From: Escallonia rubra | Taxonomy: Eukaryota; Streptophyta; Magnoliopsida; Escalloniales; Escalloniaceae | Reading direction: 5' to 3' | Assembly (NCBI GenBank): GCA_033065855.1 | Contig: JAVXUO010000171.1 | Location: 186,001 to 250,000, forward strand | Length of the DNA: 64,000 nucleotides | Shown: positions 43,661 through 55,499 of the stretch, piece by piece | How the letters are laid out: the number at the start of each line of letters is the position of its first letter | Numbering within the stretch: position 1 is the first letter of the stretch | Notes under the pieces: model-generated | What the model was told of the DNA's origin: nothing | Databases searched by the model: none | The model's input: only the letters and a program-made list of their open reading frames with translations | Program-made: the position numbers and the translations under genes

Positions 43661-45286
43661 TACATAACCTTCTGATCTAGTGAATGAGGTTCAATTGGTA
43701 ATAACGAAGTCATAGAGTACCAAAAGGGTATTCTCGCTTTGTATATATCCTCTATGGTGGGAAGGCTTTAGAGAAGAGTCTTTACCAATGCTATATGACA
43801 TTGACCGTTGCAGTGTGTGTGGATGAGCATATAGATTTTAGTGGGTCCATAATCCCTAATTATTAGGATTGGGTGTTCAGCTGGAGCACATTTCGTGATG
43901 GATGCCACCTATAATTGTGTGAGGTCGAGCTATCTCTATAGGACGGGTATTCGCTAGAGCACAAAAGAATATCTAGGCTTGACGGAAAATAGCCATTTAG
44001 CATCAAACTGTAAGTACAACCCTGACTAGAGGTATCATGTCGACGTTGAGTATACGCAATTCACATAAGTGAAATATAGTAGAAAGAGTATTTGCTTTAC
44101 CACGTATTTCAATGAGTTCCTGTAAATTTATCCTAGGAAATGTAAATCAATATAACAAATCGCTAATGCTTAATTTCTCGTCTCCTCTTCCTTTTTCGTG
44201 TCTGTGTTTTCAAACATGCGGGGGTTTGTTGTATTTTATGTGTTTGACGTGGGCATGGGTTCCACCCCCCTTTCGGAGAAGCAGGCCACAACTGCTGCTC
44301 CTTGTTTTTTTTGGTTGCTGGAATGCCACTTTGCTGTTCCCTTTTTCTTTTGCTTTCACTCCAAGAAAATCCCCTATTCTAATATATATGTGTCTCGGAT
44401 GACACTGATACACATATACAGCAACAAATTAATTATTTCACACACACTGCTTCATACACCCGAAGCACACACATGTTATCTAGTGTTAGTTCGACATTAT
44501 GTGATAGACTTTGATAGTTTAGTGTCCATAGTTTGATATTGTGTGAGTTTTGGAATATGAAAGTCAAGAGGGTTATTCACGAGTCTCAGATGTAAGTGCA
44601 TGCAAATGGGGATAGTAATATAGATTAACATTAGGGTTGCATGCCGTAAAGCCCATCACATCGAGCAACTGGTTCCAGAGGGCGCGAATCAACCTTTTAG
44701 GATAAAATCTTGGCTTGATTCTATTGTTCAATGAGATTGTTCCTACTCATTTTGTAACGTGATATTATTTAATCTGTATTTTGATATATGTTGTTTGGTG
44801 CAAGAAAGTGTGACCCATTCCAAAAAGTATCTGTAAAAGGATTTATTTCCAACATTTTCTATCAATTGTTTTACACGATGGTTTGCTAGGGTTTTATTGT
44901 TTAGCGAGAACTGTCGTTTTCTAAAAGTTGGACCAACATACACCAACTTTATATGTGTGAGGTGCTTTAGTGACAAATAGTTGATCTTTTCAGAATATGC
45001 TGTCATTAAGCCTAAAGTGAAATTGTTTTCAATGCACGGGTCAAGACTACTGAAGTGATCGAGTTGACTCTACCAATGGTATGCGAACTTTAGTTCCGAA
45101 ACTAGTCAATGGGCCTCGCAAGGGAATAACGTGTAAAAGTGAACAGTGACATTGGACGTGTAGGTAGGTTGGTCAAATGTCCACAAGAAGAAACTTAAGC
45201 AAAAGTGAATAATGGGTTCGTTAATCTTATTTACCGATTACAAGCTGTTGGATGTAAATAACTGACTAAAATTGAAGTTTGATTTA
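43661..45286. other. Noncoding, nothing recognised
   Basis: Starts with what may be the 3' untranslated part of copia-3. No LTR-like terminus or gene was identified. Open frames such as 44198-44536 have no motif. Confidence 0.5.
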
Positions 45287-45686
45287 GGGTGTGTTTGGAT
45301 ATAGGATTTGAACTGAAAATTTAACTTTGGTAGGGTATTTATAAATCACTTGGAGAAAATATCTTGTTTGGATAGTTCAAAATGGAATTTTCGAAATTTC
45401 GGAGTGATTTGAACTGTGGAATTGGGGTCCCCAAATCCATAGTTCAAATCACTAGTTTCAACTAGTTATTTGTCAAATCCACTCCAATAAGTAATTTACA
45501 AGCAAATCCACAATAACTAGTTCCTTATTTTTTAAGAATCTTGCCTCCTACCTTTTTTAACAACCTTTTGCTTCCTTTCTTCCAAACAAGATATTTCAAA
45601 ATGATAGAATTTGTAAATCAGAGAATTTCGAAATGAGGGCATTTAGAAATACCCAGTATTTCAAAATCTCATATCCAAACACACCC
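45287..45686. mobile_element. Tourist-like (PIF/Harbinger) MITE
   Basis: 400 bp with inverted ends GGGTGTGTTTGGATAT...ATATCCAAACACACCC, flanked by TTA at 45284-45286 and 45687-45689. The interior is palindromic and AT-rich (TTTGAACT, GAATTTCGAAAT) and has no coding capacity. It is a different family from the MITE at 41104. Confidence 0.92.
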
Positions 45687-45689
45687 TTA

Positions 45690-46700
45690 GTGTATTTTCA
45701 TATTAAAGCGCAAGTCCAATTTGACAGCATCTTTCGTAATGATTACAAGTATCTCTATATGCTAAAGTTCTATTAAATGATATTTGTGAACCGTGTTTTA
45801 CTGTCATGTTTAGTTCATTAGTTGGTTAATGGTTATTTAATGAGCACGTATGCAGAAGCTCATTCCTTTATTACATTAGAGATTCAAAGTGAATGGATTA
45901 TTACAATTGGTCGCTGAAATTGCCTGCAAGAAGTGGTGTGGTTTAAATTCTGTTGGAACTGCAATTGATATAACCAATTGTCCCCCAACAATTTTTTTTA
46001 ATGTCTAATGATTTACCATTTTTTGGGAGATTTAGAGTTATTGTACTAGACTTCTGTTGTTAAGCGCGTTGGTTTAGTGAGTGAATGCTCATGGGACTTA
46101 ATCAGTTGGGCCCGACGCACAGTTGGTCTCCGTCAAGCCAGGTGGAGCCACTCTAGGTACGTATCTTTTGCTTTGCAATTGTTATTTCACTCAACGGGTT
46201 CAAGTATATTATACTTTTTTAATAGAATTCTACATTCAACAATCAAATTGGATGTTTCCCATTAGGTTTCATACAGTGGTGTATAAATCATTTTATTATT
46301 TTTCCTTCAGTTTAAAAACTCAATTTTTAAATCAAGGTTGCTTTTAAAAACTCCAAAAATTAGTTTTTTTTTCAGTGTTGGTTTTTTTTTTTTTTAGACC
46401 GCCGCCACCGGCCACCACCGCCTCCGGCCACCGCCACCGTCGGCCACCGCAACCGCAAACCATCACAAAAACAATAACTGGGTTATCAAACACAAAAAAA
46501 ACAAAAAAAAATTGGGTTATCAAATACCCACATGTTTTTGTAAAAAAAAAAATTTACTGCTCTTTATTTATTTATTTTTTTTTGAAACGGAAAACCAAAT
46601 ATATTTTTTTTGTCAAACAGAGCCAAAATCTTCTGGCTTTGCTTTTGAATGATAATGCATTGAACCTATTGACTCACGAGTTCCCTTTTCTGCTTCTTGG
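45690..46700. other. Noncoding spacer
   Basis: AT-rich except for a short (CCGCCACCGGCCAC)-like GC repeat at 46398-46455. No gene is recognised. Confidence 0.5.
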
Positions 46701-47102
46701 CATTACAAGGAAAAATGGTCTTTATCGACCGACTTTTCCATCGGCAAAGACCCTGAATCGGTCTCTAAAGATTTTTCCAGACAGATTTCTCTTCGTCTTA
46801 AAAGTTCATTAGTGATAATTCCGTCGCTAAAAGTTTAGCGACATATTTTGGTAATCCGTCAGTAACAATCTTACTTTTACCTGCGAAAATAACAACCTCG
46901 ACCGACAAAATATTCCGTCGATAAAGATGGTTTGTTTTATTTCCATATTCTTGTGGTTCTTTGCAGAAAAAAAATTAAAAAAAAAGCATAGTTCGCAGCG
47001 AAAAATCCATCCCTCATAGTTGGATATTTTTAGTAACGAAAACTCTGTCGCTAAAAATATGAGGCTTTTTGGAGACAGAAAGCCCATCGCTAATAATTTG
47101 CC
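46701..47102 (+). mobile_element. CACTA-like transposon left end
   Basis: CATTACAAGGAAAAATGG at 46701 resembles the CACTACAAGAAAAA terminus. It is followed by about 400 bp of direct and inverted copies of short subterminal motifs (TCCGTCGCTAAAA, CGACCGAC, CTCTGTCGCTAAAAATA). The block stops at the poly(T) that marks the 3' end of the LINE. Confidence 0.7.
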
Positions 47103-47266
47103 TTTTTTTTGGTAGAAGAGAATTGCATTGAAATAAAGTTTAGGAGTACAGACTAGCCAGATTGGCTATACATAATAGAGCATGACTATGCTTGTCATGT
47201 AAATAAAGGCCATAAAGTACAGAGACAAAAGCAGACATACAAAATACAAAAGAAAGAAAATGCAGA

Positions 47267-50200
47267 TCAGTTACAGCATAAATCAGTGACCCAGTCCTGG
47301 TAAACGGGAATGCGGGCATGACAAGCAAAAGCTGCTAGTGATCTGGCCTCCTTAAGATGCCTCTTCTTTGTCTTGGCGATACTGAAACGGTGCAAAGAAG
47401 AAACTACTTGACAGAAATCATACATAATAGGTGCCACCGTATCAGGAACATCTTCAATGTTGGTTAACTGTGACAAAAGAAAGTTGGAGTCAGTCATCAG
47501 TTGTAAGTGAGTAATGTGTTTCGAGAGAGCCCAGGTTGTCATTAGTAGTAGGCTCTTGGCTTGAGCCGTAAGCCAGTTCGAAGCTCGAGAAGAAAAAGTT
47601 GCAGAGCCACATCGAATATACTGTTGCGTTGTGCATGTGAGTCCTATACCAAATTTCTGACGAACGTTATCAAAGGTAACTGTCATAAAAACGAAAATAG
47701 GGGATAAGTGTGTACAAATACAGGCTGCGAGGTTTAGGTGGAAAATGTGAGGGCGAGATAGAGTGGAGGGGCACGGGGTTGACGGAGGTTGGCTAGGACC
47801 GGTATTTTGATAGCTAAGAATTTTGTTCAATAAGGTTTTGATGTCAGAAATTACGAGGATTGGATTGAAAACCGTGAGCCGAAAAATGCAGTGATTCTTA
47901 TGGATCTAGATGCACCAGATAGTAGTTAGTATAGAGAAAGTTTGTGTTCTATGCTTGCTTTTATTTTTTGTTTTTAGTAGCCAAGCTATGAGCCATTCTC
48001 TGAAAGGTCTAGAGATGTTAGCAGATCTGATTCCGGCAGGGCCACCAAACCAAACTGGGCGAACCACCGGGCAGGAGAGGAAGAGGTGATCAAGTGTCTC
48101 TGGTTCCTCGTGGCATAATGGGCATGGTGGCGTGGCTGATATCTTGAAGCTGTGAAGTTTTCTTTGAAGGGGAAGTCTGTCCCAGAGGGTCTGCCATAGG
48201 AGAATTTTAAAATTTTGAGGTATTGCAAGATTCCACAGGATCGACCAAATTTTTGAATTTTCCCCAATGATTTGCCTCAAACCTTCGCTGCGGTTGTCAG
48301 TGGTATGTGCCGGATGGGCTTTTTCATATGCAGAGGCGACTGAGAAGTTACCCATTGATGTATGCTTCCAAACTAACTGGTCAGTTATTTGGTTCGGGGA
48401 GAGATGTATAGCCAGTATTTTCGAAATTAGGGAAAGAGTGAACCATTGATTGAGTGTTCGTTTATCCCAAGAACCGTTAATAATAAGATCACTGACAGTG
48501 CACGGAGGCGTAGACTCTCCTTTAATCGGAATACTTGGTTTACCGTCAATGTGAGGGATCCAGTCATCTTGCCATATCTGGATTTGAGTCCCTGTTCCGA
48601 CTTGCCATCGGAGACCTTCTTCGATTAATTTTCTACCGGCTAGGATACTACGCCATCCCGAAGAGAAATTGCCCTTATCTGGACTAAGAAGGAAGTTAGA
48701 GTTATGGCAATATTTCCCCAATAATTGTTTAGCCACGAGCGACTGAGGATCCGTACACAACCTCCAACTAGTTTTTGCTAGGAGGGTTCTATTAAAAAGA
48801 CTTGTATCCTTGAAACCGAGACCTCCAGAATTTTTTGGAGCGCAAAGGGCCGGCCAGTTGATCCAGTGGATTCCTTGTTTAAGTTCCGTACCAGACCAAA
48901 AGAATCTGCCAAGGACTTGGTTTATCTTTTTTGTAACGTACCGAGGAAAAAGACAGATCTGCATGTGATATAGGAGTAGGGAGGTTAGCACCGAAGATAT
49001 GAGAGTTGCACGTCCTGCTTTGTTTAGAAGACACCCTTTCCATCCTGCACATCTAGCTTTAACTTTGTCAATGATGGTATGAAAATATAACTTTTTGTGA
49101 GTGATAATATCCAGTGTTGTGCCAAGGTACTGTCCAAAAGAATCCATTTTTTGAAACCCCAACCAGCCCTTGATATTGTTGCCTTCATCTATGGTAGCAT
49201 TTGGGCTAATGGTGAGAGAGGATTTCTGAAGATTTATTTGTTGTCCCGAAACTGCACAATATTGTTGGAGAAGTTGCGTCAATCGACTGCAAGAAACTTG
49301 GTTCAATTTGGTGAAAATCATAACGTCATCCGTAAAAAGTAAGTGATTGAGCGGTGTACAGTGTCGTCCCAACTTGATTCCCGGAACGTGGCCAGAATCA
49401 TGTGCCTTTTGAAGGGATGAGGAGAGCATCTCGACGCAAAGGAGGAACATATAGGGTGAAAGGGGGTCTCCCTGACGAAGGCCACAAGTAGGTTGGAATC
49501 TTTCGGTGGGGGAGCCATTGAGAAGGATTTCATAGGATACACTAGTTACACAGGCCATGATTAATTTGATAAAAAAATCCTAGAAACTTGGATTGCGTGA
49601 GGATTGTTTCCAGAAAAGTCCAGTTGACTCTGTCGTAGGCCTTACTCATATCCATCTTAATGGCACCGTGCACTGATTTGCCGGAGCGAGTTGTTCGGAT
49701 TTTGTTGGCTAGCTCTTGAGCAATAAAGATGTTGTCTGTAATGTAACGGCCGCTAATGAAAGCATTCTGATGATCTGAAATGAGGTATGACAATAACGGT
49801 TTAATTCGGTTGGCTAATGTTTTGGCAATGATTTTGTAAATAGTATTGCACAGAGATATCGGTCTAAAATCTGCCGCTACTCTAGGATTGGGTTTCTTTT
49901 GAATAAGGACCAGGATTGATTTGTTTATTTCTTTCAGAAGATGGCCCGATCGGAGAAAAGGGAGGACGGCCGAGGTGATCGGTGTTTCCAAGAATCCCCA
50001 ACACTGTTGATAAACGATGACTGGGATACCGTCAGGGCCTCGGGCTTTAAGAGGTTTAATATCAAAAAGGACTTGCTTAACCTCTTGTGCAGTAAAAGGT
50101 TTGGAGAGCCATTCAATGTGGTCCGATGTGAGAGGTTTAGTCATTCCTTCGGTAGCTCTCGACATCCAAGTAATAGAGGAGGGGTGAGATGGGGGGCAAA

Positions 50201-51413
50201 AAATTCCTTTGAAGTGGTGCCGAAGACTGTTAGAGATGTCTGAATGAGATTGAACATGGTTACCCCTAGCATCTTCCAGGTAAGAAATACGGTTCTGTTG
50301 CCGTCTGTTAATGGTAGATATATGAAAAAAGTGAGTATTCCGATCCCCCAGCTGTAACCACTTGATAGAAGATTTCTGAGCCCAAAGCGTTTCTTCACAG
50401 TCAATGAGCCAGTTCAGTTTTTCCCGGGACCGTTGTTCCATGAGCTGTGCATCGGGATGAGGAAGTTGTTGTTGAAAGTGAGCTAATTGTTGTTTGATCT
50501 CCTCAATTTGAAAGCCCAGATTTCCAAAAGTCGTTTTGTTCCAAACTTTCAAAGATTTGAGCATGAGCTTGCCTTTAGTAACTACCTTGAATAACGGAGA
50601 GCCATCACACTCAGTTGCCCAGGCAGCTTGGATGATACTTGCACATTGTGGGTGTTTTAGCCACATAGCTTCAAAACGACGTGGCCTTGGTAAAAACTCA
50701 GAGGTAGGGTGTGTTTGTAGAAAGAGAAGTGCATGATCAGAGGTTTGGATTCCTAAATTTTTTAGGTGAGCATTCGGGAATAAAGACATCCAGCTGGAGT
50801 TAGCCAAACCTCGATCCAGTCTTTCATACGTACAATCTGGCCCCTCACAGTTGTTGGTCCACGTGAAGGGAGGGCCCACCCAGTGCAGATCCATTAAATG
50901 ATGAAGATTCAGAAAATCCTCCAAAAGATTATGTCCCGGGATACATTGCTGGTTGGGTCCAAATTTGTCCGAATAGTTTAAAACTTGGTTAAAGTCACCC
51001 ATTAGGATAAGAGGTAAAGCATAAGAAGAGAGAATTTCTGAGATCCGATCCCAAGTATCCTTCCTCTTGGTTAAGTTCGGGTGACCATACACAAACCCAG
51101 TCAGCCAAGGAGTTGCTTGAGAGCTATGGAATTTGACAAGGATAAGATTTTTATCCAGAAATAGGAGGGTAGCATCGGCTTCATCCGTCCACCCAATCCA
51201 AAGCCCACCTTTGGTACCCAAAACTCCAGTAGGGTTAACACCAGAAGTGAAGGTATAACCAAGATTCCGGAAGATACAGTTAACTTGATCCGTGCTTTGT
51301 TTAGTTTCTTGAAGGAAAACACACTCCGGGGAGAGAGTGCGAGCCAGTTTGGAAGCTGTTCGTACTGTGCGGGCCTTGCCTAACCCACGACAGTTCCAGC
51401 TGAGGAAATTCAT
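47267..51413 (-). pseudogene. LINE ORF2: endonuclease-RT-RNase H, frameshifted
   Basis: Starts at ATG 51413, overlapping the ORF1 stop by ATGA. The apurinic/apyrimidinic-type endonuclease keeps NFLSWNCRGL, E36 in LQETK, GDFN (139-142), YERLDR (196-201) and SDHALL (225-230). RT blocks follow: VLIQKKPNP, DFRPISLCNTIYKIIAKTL, HQNAFISGR and KMDMSKAYDRVNW. The frame then slips at a seven-base A run (plus strand 49571-49577) and continues with GLRQGDPLSPY, the active site FTDD (near 49336) and the C-terminal zf-RVT region (CPLCHEEPETLDHLFLSCP). A TAG at 47906-47908 replaces a tryptophan codon. Beyond it the same frame gives an RNase H domain (47830-47267) with ALSKHITHLQLMTDS and RHLKEARSLAAFA. Reverse transcription on nicked target DNA is the known role of this family. 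Confidence 0.94.
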
Positions 51414-54391
51414 TTACGGTGAAGGGGTTGCATAGGGGCAACACCCGAAACCCAGTCAGAAGAATGATCCGTAGGGGATGAAAGACGTGGAATGAAGGGG
51501 TTATCGCGAAGCCCTACATCCCGCTTTTTTGTGAAGGAAACTACAGGAGGATTATCTCGCCAGAATAAGTCGAGGCTTACTCTATCAAAAAAGTCAGGTA
51601 CGACATTCTCAGAACCCCCTCCAAAGCACTTTTTTCGTTTTTTAATGGTAGAAATATAGGCTGTAAGCTTGTGCGGAGAGGAGCACCAGGGAGGCCTGGG
51701 TGGGTTGGGTTGAGAGTTTACTGAAGGTTGTTTGATTTGGCCTCTATGGTGAGGGCTACGTCGCAATCTTGAATAAACATTCCTTCGTTTGTTTGTTATG
51801 ATGGAGCTAACCAAACAGGGAAGAGTTCTATAGTAAAACATAAGGCTACAAAGGGCAGTAACCTTCAAAGAGCTCGCAGCAAAGAAAGGAATATCATATC
51901 TAGCATCAATAGGTAGAGGCATATGCTGAAAAATATTGGCTAAAAGGAAATAAAGAGCACCTGGCGGAGTAGTGGAGAAGTCCAGGGGCAACACTTTAAG
52001 TTTCTTGCTGGCTTCAGGACCAGCATCATCTGAGGTGGTAACCCTTGATCTTTTACTACAGCTTATGTTGCTTCCTCCGTACAGGTCATGTAAGTCGCGA
52101 GAGTCCTCCATTCCATCTTCCGTAACTAAGTCTGTTTCAGTACTGGAGACGTCAAAGTCTGGTGCCTTGAAGATTATCCCAGGACTAGGGTTGGATGCTG
52201 AGGGAGTAGAATAAAGCTTGGTTGCCGCACTAGCCCCGAAGGGGACCAGCTCCATTAGCGTTGACGGAAGAGTATCCTGAAGCAAGGGGGTAGTTGTCAT
52301 CATTGGGATGTCTAGAGTTAAGTCTTTTTGGAGGATAGCAATATGCTGAGCTAAACCTGAGGGAGAGAAATCCATCTCAGGGATAGGTGGTGCAGCGGTC
52401 ATCGTAACGGTGGGCAGTGCATCCAGAGAGGAGGGGCCATGGAGTGGTGGTGGGTGAAGAAGGGCATGTGCAGAAGACAAGGTAGTGATGGTTTCAGGAA
52501 GCTGAGAGGAAGTTGTGTGGGCTTGGGAGGGAATTTGCTCAGCAATAGTTATTAGCTTAGGAGTGTACCGAGCCCAAAGATCTTGGAGGAATGGCTGATT
52601 TATGGGATGGGCCAAAAGAGTTAGTCCATAACTTGAGAGGCCCATTAAAAAGGTTGTGAGAGAGATTGTGGGCCTGAGATTTGGAATAGGAGGTGTGGCC
52701 CGTGACCAGGGATTTAAGCTGGGAGTCTGTGGATGTTGGGTCAGCTGTGATGAAGACCCTATTTCCGAAGTTGGTGAAGATATTTCATCAAGTGGATGGA
52801 GATGAGCTGGATGAGGCGAAGAGAGAGGGAGAGTACTCACGGCCATAGCTGGTAAGGTTGATATCTTCTGATCTGGTAAGGTTGATATCTTCTGATCTCC
52901 AATGATGGGAAAATCTAGTAAGGTAGGATTTGATTTGTTTTCCAAATCTAGTACGTGTGATGCGACTGGAAGATATGGTTGTCGAGCTGACGTGGTTGTT
53001 CCCGTGTCATAGAAAGTCTCCTGTAGCTCCGTCGAATCTCCGGTTGATGAGAGCTCCGTTTTCGATTCACCTGTGACATCAATTATGTCCTGCACAATTC
53101 CATTGGAGGCTTCATCCGACTCACTTTGGGGATCAATTTCCATATCATCCACTTGGTTCATCAGTTGAACGGCCTCATCAACGTTCATCGGTGGAATTTC
53201 GGGTTGGATATCTGGAGGAAGAAGGTTGATATGTTCTTCTGGAAGGGGATCAAGGGGTTGAAAAATTGCCATTGCAGGTAATGGGTGATTGGCGATTGGC
53301 TGGTTCACTAGCTGTGGGTTGAAATTTCCGTCCTCCGTGAGGCCATCAATAGCAGCCATGACTGCCGGCATCTGTTCCACTAGCTGGTCAATGGGTTGCG
53401 CTGGTACTTGATCTACTTTAACATTGAGGTCATCTTGGTGTGGTACTGGGGATGCGGGTGCAGTGGTATAGCTAGCTTCGTCACTGTTAGCCGGGGATGG
53501 GAGTGGTGTAAAGGTATCATATAAGTGTTGTAATTTTAGTCCATTGGCATGGTGAGTGATGAGGATTCGGGAGTTTCTATTCCAGTCAGAATTGGGTAAG
53601 GCTCTGAGAGATTGATCAAACATGGGGTATCCATCAAGGATGAGAGTAGGGTACAGGTCCGGGCCAGGAATGTGTTCCGTTCGACGTTTAAGAGATTCTG
53701 CTACCTCAGGCAGGGAGGCAGTGCAGTGGATGTTTTCATGCCCAATTCTCCCACATCTGTAACAGGCCATGAATATGCGTTCATAGGTGCATCTAAGGAG
53801 CTGAACTCCTAAATTGTCCAGCAGATTAAGGAAGATGCCAGGAAGCAGAGGGGCATCGAGGAGCACTCGGACTTTGATGCGGAAGTAATCTCCATTACGC
53901 ACCCTTTTGTCAGACCAATCGATCTCAATTGGCATACCAGCAGCAAGGGCTATTTGTTGAGCTAGGGAGTAATGGTAGCAGTCACTTGGAATGTTGCTTA
54001 CTTGCATCCAGAGATCGACCGTGCGGAGCTTGACTGTGCGGTAGACGACGTGTGGGTACCATTCATGGAGAACCAGCAGCGCTCCAAAGAAGTTCCATGG
54101 TCCATTGGTGAGAACTAATTGGGCGTCCAAAGTAGAGGAGAATTTAAACAGGAAAACATTGGGGACTTTGGTAACTTGCACTGGTCCTTGGAGAGCCCAG
54201 CATTCATTGACTTTAGACTGAATTTGGGTCTGAGTGAAGATGCGGAGGTCATGGAATTTGCCAAAAATAATTTTGTCTTTACCTATCCGTTCTGCTCGCA
54301 CCTGCTGGTCATTGAGTGAAATTAGGAGAGTTCTCATATCCAACGTGTTGTCTTCCGGAGCGTTGCCATCAAGATGAAAGGGGTCATCCAT
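51410..54391 (-). CDS. LINE ORF1 protein, DUF4283 plus CCHC knuckle (993 aa)
   Basis: One uninterrupted 993-codon frame. The N-terminal 200 residues match the DUF4283 domain of plant LINE ORF1 proteins (WALQGPVQVTKV, FKFSSTLDAQLVL, GPWNFFGALLVLHEW, VSNIPSDCY). A CCHC zinc knuckle, CYRCGRIGHENIHC (C210, C213, H218, C223), follows. ORF1 proteins of this class bind the element RNA. The remaining 760 residues are proline-, serine- and acid-rich and probably disordered, with a tandem duplication of DQKISTLP near residue 500. The stop overlaps the ORF2 start by four bases (ATGA), an arrangement that would allow ORF2 to be translated by re-initiation. The frame is intact although ORF2 is broken. A short basic stretch (KRRNVYSRLRRSPHHRG) lies near the C-terminus. 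Confidence 0.88.
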   Translation of the reverse strand: MDDPFHLDGNAPEDNTLDMRTLLISLNDQQVRAERIGKDKIIFGKFHDLRIFTQTQIQSKVNECWALQGPVQVTKVPNVFLFKFSSTLDAQLVLTNGPWNFFGALLVLHEWYPHVVYRTVKLRTVDLWMQVSNIPSDCYHYSLAQQIALAAGMPIEIDWSDKRVRNGDYFRIKVRVLLDAPLLPGIFLNLLDNLGVQLLRCTYERIFMACYRCGRIGHENIHCTASLPEVAESLKRRTEHIPGPDLYPTLILDGYPMFDQSLRALPNSDWNRNSRILITHHANGLKLQHLYDTFTPLPSPANSDEASYTTAPASPVPHQDDLNVKVDQVPAQPIDQLVEQMPAVMAAIDGLTEDGNFNPQLVNQPIANHPLPAMAIFQPLDPLPEEHINLLPPDIQPEIPPMNVDEAVQLMNQVDDMEIDPQSESDEASNGIVQDIIDVTGESKTELSSTGDSTELQETFYDTGTTTSARQPYLPVASHVLDLENKSNPTLLDFPIIGDQKISTLPDQKISTLPAMAVSTLPLSSPHPAHLHPLDEISSPTSEIGSSSQLTQHPQTPSLNPWSRATPPIPNLRPTISLTTFLMGLSSYGLTLLAHPINQPFLQDLWARYTPKLITIAEQIPSQAHTTSSQLPETITTLSSAHALLHPPPLHGPSSLDALPTVTMTAAPPIPEMDFSPSGLAQHIAILQKDLTLDIPMMTTTPLLQDTLPSTLMELVPFGASAATKLYSTPSASNPSPGIIFKAPDFDVSSTETDLVTEDGMEDSRDLHDLYGGSNISCSKRSRVTTSDDAGPEASKKLKVLPLDFSTTPPGALYFLLANIFQHMPLPIDARYDIPFFAASSLKVTALCSLMFYYRTLPCLVSSIITNKRRNVYSRLRRSPHHRGQIKQPSVNSQPNPPRPPWCSSPHKLTAYISTIKKRKKCFGGGSENVVPDFFDRVSLDLFWRDNPPVVSFTKKRDVGLRDNPFIPRLSSPTDHSSDWVSGVAPMQPLHRK

Positions 54392-54581
54392 GTTGGAGGG
54401 TGGGGGACAAGGATGGGCTGGAAGTTGTGAGGAGTAAAGAGTATATTGAGGAAGTGAGTGAGGGAGTGGTCCCAGAGTGGAGTGTTTTAGGATCTGGCCG
54501 AGTCTTTAAGGAAGGGCAGGGAAAGTGGTGACTGCATGATGGGTAGAAAGTTTGAGAAAGAAGATGCAGGATGAGTGCTGT

Positions 54582-54690
54582 AAGTTAGTGACGGAGGCCT
54601 TTTAGCAACATATTTCCCTCGCTAAAAATTGTTGCTGAATTTTTTGAAGATTTAGCAATGGAATTCTATCGCTTGAAGTCCGTCAGTTAA
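54582..54690 (+). mobile_element. CACTA-like sequence resuming after the LINE
   Basis: TTAGTGACGGAGGCCTTTTAGCAAC, CCTCGCTAAAAATTG and AGTCCGTCAG are the same kind of subterminal motifs as in 46701-47102. This supports a CACTA-like element that was the target of the LINE. The right terminus of the CACTA is not seen. Confidence 0.5.
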
Positions 54691-55490
54691 ATTGAAGATA
54701 AGTTATGCTATACGTAGAGTACCATTATTGAAGATCCCGGGTTAAGCTAGATTTTTGTTAATGGAAGTAAATAGTGCTAACAAGTGCATATATCTAGGAT
54801 ATTTTTGTATCTATTTAAATACGCAATCACGAACGTTGGTATGTAACAAATCTTCGCCATCAATTTAACAGGTATTGACCTATATATAACTTGAAAGATC
54901 ATTTGTTACATTCAAAGCTTACTAAGTGACAATATGAAGAAAACAAGGTATTGCAATGAAGTCCTTTCAATGGTTGATGAAAGTGCATAATGACCTTGAG
55001 ATTCTGAAACAGAGTGAAGGTAGTGGCTGGTTTATCAGTTTTTGTCACCAAAAAAGGAAGATAAGAAGGGGAAGAGAAAAATGGAGTGAAGCTTACATGG
55101 AAATAATAGAAGTGACGGTTTTGCCAGAAAAAATCTAATAGAAGTATGGTCAAAATAGGATTTGACCGTCATTTGGTGATTGTCGTAACAACAAGTTCAA
55201 GGTGTTGAGGGCCAATTTAGAAACCTTAATGTCCCGGATGCAATTGACCTTTAAGTTTTAAGAGCTGGGTGCAATTAATCCCGCTGAATCTTCGATTCCA
55301 AATTCCTTGTAAAGGTCTTGCTTTGACAAAAGAAATTCAAGCCATAAAAGAAAAACTTATAGATGCCTACCAATGTAAGTGAATTAGGCACATACAGAGG
55401 TGACAAGAGAATAGAGATCTACCTGGATGAAGACCAACTACTATGATAGTTATATGGGGCTACATGAATTTATTCGCAGCAACGTGTAAA
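54691..55490. other. Noncoding, nothing recognised
   Basis: AT-rich. It could contain further eroded parts of the histone deacetylase copy that follows, but I could not match any. Confidence 0.5.
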
Positions 55491-55499
55491 AGGGGACAT

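Larger units (their letters stand above)
47103..54581 (-). mobile_element. L1-type LINE, near full length
   Basis: Minus-strand non-LTR retrotransposon of about 7.5 kb: 5' UTR (54392 to about 54581), ORF1, ORF2 with endonuclease, reverse transcriptase, CCHC-like zinc region and RNase H, a 3' UTR of about 155 bp, and an eight-base A tail (T run at 47103-47110). The right limit is set where CACTA subterminal sequence resumes. I could not find a target-site duplication. Two lesions in ORF2 make it inactive. Confidence 0.92.

Noticed and set aside
47103..54581. A target-site duplication for the LINE
   Set aside because: I compared the bases before the T run with those after the inferred 5' end and found no convincing match.
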